Shown here: positions 23,310 through 24,435 of the stretch, in pieces
Layout of the letters: each line of letters starts with the position of its first letter
Position numbering within the stretch: position 1 is the first letter of the stretch
Assembly: GCA_964493015.1 (NCBI GenBank)
Contig: CAZBLU010000022.1
Coordinates: 1 to 24,435, forward strand
Reading direction: 5' to 3'
DNA from: Caldimicrobium sp964493015
GTDB lineage: Bacteria > Desulfobacterota > Thermodesulfobacteria > Thermodesulfobacteriales > Thermodesulfobacteriaceae
Length of the DNA stretch: 24,435 bases
Notes under the pieces: generated by a model
What the model saw: only the letters and a program-made list of their open reading frames with translations
The model's database searches: none
Told to the model about the DNA's origin: nothing
Program-made: the position numbers and the translations under genes

Positions 23310-24013
23310 TTATACTTTAAACCAATCTATTGCCTCTTTTAAATCTTTACTTGCTTCATCAAGATATTTACCAGTTTATAAAACCTTCTCAGCAATATCT
23401 TTAACTACCTGGGAGACCTCAGAAATTTTTACCATGCTTTTATTTAAGCCATCAATAGCGGTTGTCTGCCCTTCAGTTGATCTGTTTACATCTATAGTCA
23501 TTTCATTGATTTTTACTATATTCCCGATAATTAAGTCCATACTCCCAATAAATGATGAAGTAAGGGAGAGAATCTGGTGCAAATTCTCCTTTTTTTTGTA
23601 AAGAGTTAACCGTAACATCTATACTATGGAGTATGCCTTCTATTTTGCATTGATTTCCTCAGCTGCTGTTGCTGTCTTTATGGCTAAAAGCCTGACATTA
23701 GCAGCAACTACTGCATACACCCTTCCATGAGCTCAAGCTCTAGCTGCTTCTATGGTTGCATTTAAAGCAAGGGCATTTACTTTATTAACCGATTCTTCTA
23801 TAGAAGCAACATAATTATCCAGAACGCTGGAAGTCGTATTAATTATCTCTTTGCTCTCTATGGCTCTATTCTTTATTTGCTCAGAAAAATCAGATGTCTC
23901 TCGCATGTATTTAGCAATATCTGCTGATGTAATAAATATTTCTGTAATAGATGCCGTTGATAGCACTATCATGACATTGTCTCCGAGATTGCAGCTAAGT
24001 TAGAACCACTCAT
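23310..24013 (-). pseudogene. Decayed methyl-accepting chemotaxis protein, C-terminal part
   Basis: On the minus strand the signalling half of a second chemoreceptor can be read: NLAAISETMS at the start, then, after a frame change near 23975-24000, SIEESVNKVNALALNATIEAARA. After a stop it continues AHGRVYAVVAANVRLLAIKTATAAEEI and ends KEAIDWFKV, a typical MCP terminus. Stops interrupt the frame at 23733-23735 (TGA), 23640-23642 (TAG), 23619-23621 (TAG) and 23376-23378 (TAA). The sensor and membrane segments are missing; upstream DNA belongs to an unrelated fragment. It has no CZB tail and differs from the intact receptor, so it is not a recent copy of it. Confidence 0.8.
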
Positions 24014-24248
24014 CTCTAAAGGCCAATACCCCTCACTTGCAACCCTCGTGGAAGAAATCTTTAACTTCTTAATGCTTAAAGAAAGAGACTTCTTCCTCTC
24101 CCAAAACGAGGAGGATCTTGCTTGCCTTGCTAATGGCTACTCCAAAGCCAAAATCAAGTCTACCTTAGACCAGCTCCAAATTCCCCTCTCCTCTGATGTC
24201 CTTAAAAACCTACTTGAATTAACCCTCGGAATAGACCTTGATGGCTAA
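23964..24248 (+). pseudogene. Possible N-terminal remnant of a Mutator/IS256-type transposase
   Basis: The open frame reads KLEPLISKGQYPSLATLVEE, then FLMLKERDFFLSQNEEDLA and CLANGYSKAKIKSTLDQLQI, and ends soon after. The pattern 'E-R-x-x-x-L-x-x-x-x-x-D-x-A-N-G-Y followed by a short basic stretch' recalls the N-terminal part of Mutator-type transposases, where the ANG(Y/F) motif precedes the first conserved strand. No catalytic domain follows. Its beginning overlaps the minus-strand chemoreceptor remnant, so a junction between two inserts lies around 23960-24010. The identification is tentative. Confidence 0.35.
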
Positions 24249-24257
24249 AAACACATC

Positions 24258-24289
24258 TTAGGGTACTGGGTATAAAAAAAGTATCCTAA
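24258..24289. other. Imperfect stem-loop near the window end
   Basis: TTAGGGTAC and GTATCCTAA can form a nine-pair stem with one G-T pair around a 14-base loop. The A-run lies inside the loop, so a terminator is not supported on the plus strand. It may be the end of an insertion element. Confidence 0.3.
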
Positions 24290-24380
24290 AGAGGTAAAGA
24301 AGTAAAATTTATTCGATGACTGCTGTGTAGCCAATTAATTAAAATAGGCGCTATACTGTTTGTTATGGAGGGTAATTGTA

Positions 24381-24435
24381 AGTGGCAGAAGAGGCTGTTA
24401 AGGCCTTAAGTTACAAAAAACCCGAAGAGGTCTTA
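24381..24435 (+). repeat. 55-bp exact copy of part of the RNA ligase partner gene
   Basis: These last 55 bases are identical to 18283-18337 inside the RNA ligase partner gene, in the same orientation, 6,098 bases apart. The base before the match differs in the two places. The match runs to the very end of the window, so its true length is unknown. Confidence 0.95.

Noticed and set aside
1..24435. tRNA, rRNA or riboswitch genes
   Set aside because: I saw no cloverleaf, rRNA-like segment or known riboswitch core in the intergenic regions by eye; a covariance-model scan would be decisive.

Overview
The window looks like a chromosomal segment (or most of one contig) from a Gram-negative, probably thermophilic, deep-branching bacterium. 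LPS genes (lpxK, kdsA, kdsC, lptC and a broken lptE) show an outer membrane. An archaeal-type PEP carboxylase, a UPF0280 protein, an 'RNA ligase partner' PIN protein, a metal-type KdsA with the active-site numbering of the Aquifex aeolicus enzyme and coiled-coil PD-(D/E)XK-like proteins are a mix common in Thermodesulfobacteria/Aquificae-like genomes. The lineage is an inference; no rRNA or other marker gene is present to settle it.

Layout. (1) 42-4840, plus strand: MoxR ATPase, DUF58 protein, TgpA-like membrane transglutaminase and an extended PgsA-like CDP-alcohol phosphatidyltransferase, tightly packed with overlaps. (2) 4806-7871, minus strand: flippase-like membrane protein, lpxK, an unrecognised 145-aa protein and rpe, again overlapping. 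(3) 7959-9969, plus strand: HIT-family nucleotide hydrolase/phosphorylase and archaeal-type ppcA, convergent with aroC (9966-11060, minus). (4) 11194-12892: a coiled-coil PD-(D/E)XK-like protein whose 42-bp tandem repeats contain a 100-N assembly gap, overlapping a UPF0280/ApbE-like gene. (5) 12893-13276: non-coding, with a MITE-like repeat and a good sigma-70 promoter. (6) 13277-18547, plus strand: kdsA, kdsC, lptC, radC, ispH fused to a polytopic membrane domain, tadA and the RNA ligase partner protein, an overlapping operon combining Kdo/LPS export, isoprenoid and tRNA-editing functions.

(7) 18549-24435 is very different: AT-richer and full of broken genes. It holds a C-terminal half of lptE, an Rpn/PD-(D/E)XK pseudogene with a frameshift and a stop, a deleted integrase-type transposase, one intact chemoreceptor with a C-terminal zinc-binding (CZB) domain, a secreted rhodanese frame with five internal stops but no frameshift, a decayed chemoreceptor on the minus strand and a probable Mutator-type transposase remnant. 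The last 55 bases of the window repeat exactly an internal segment of the RNA ligase partner gene.

The most interesting items are the IspH-membrane domain fusion, the assembly gap whose flanks overlap by exactly 16 bases in the 42-bp repeats, the stop-riddled rhodanese frame, and the 55-bp terminal duplication, which implies either a 6.1-kb tandem/circular arrangement or an assembly-graph artefact.
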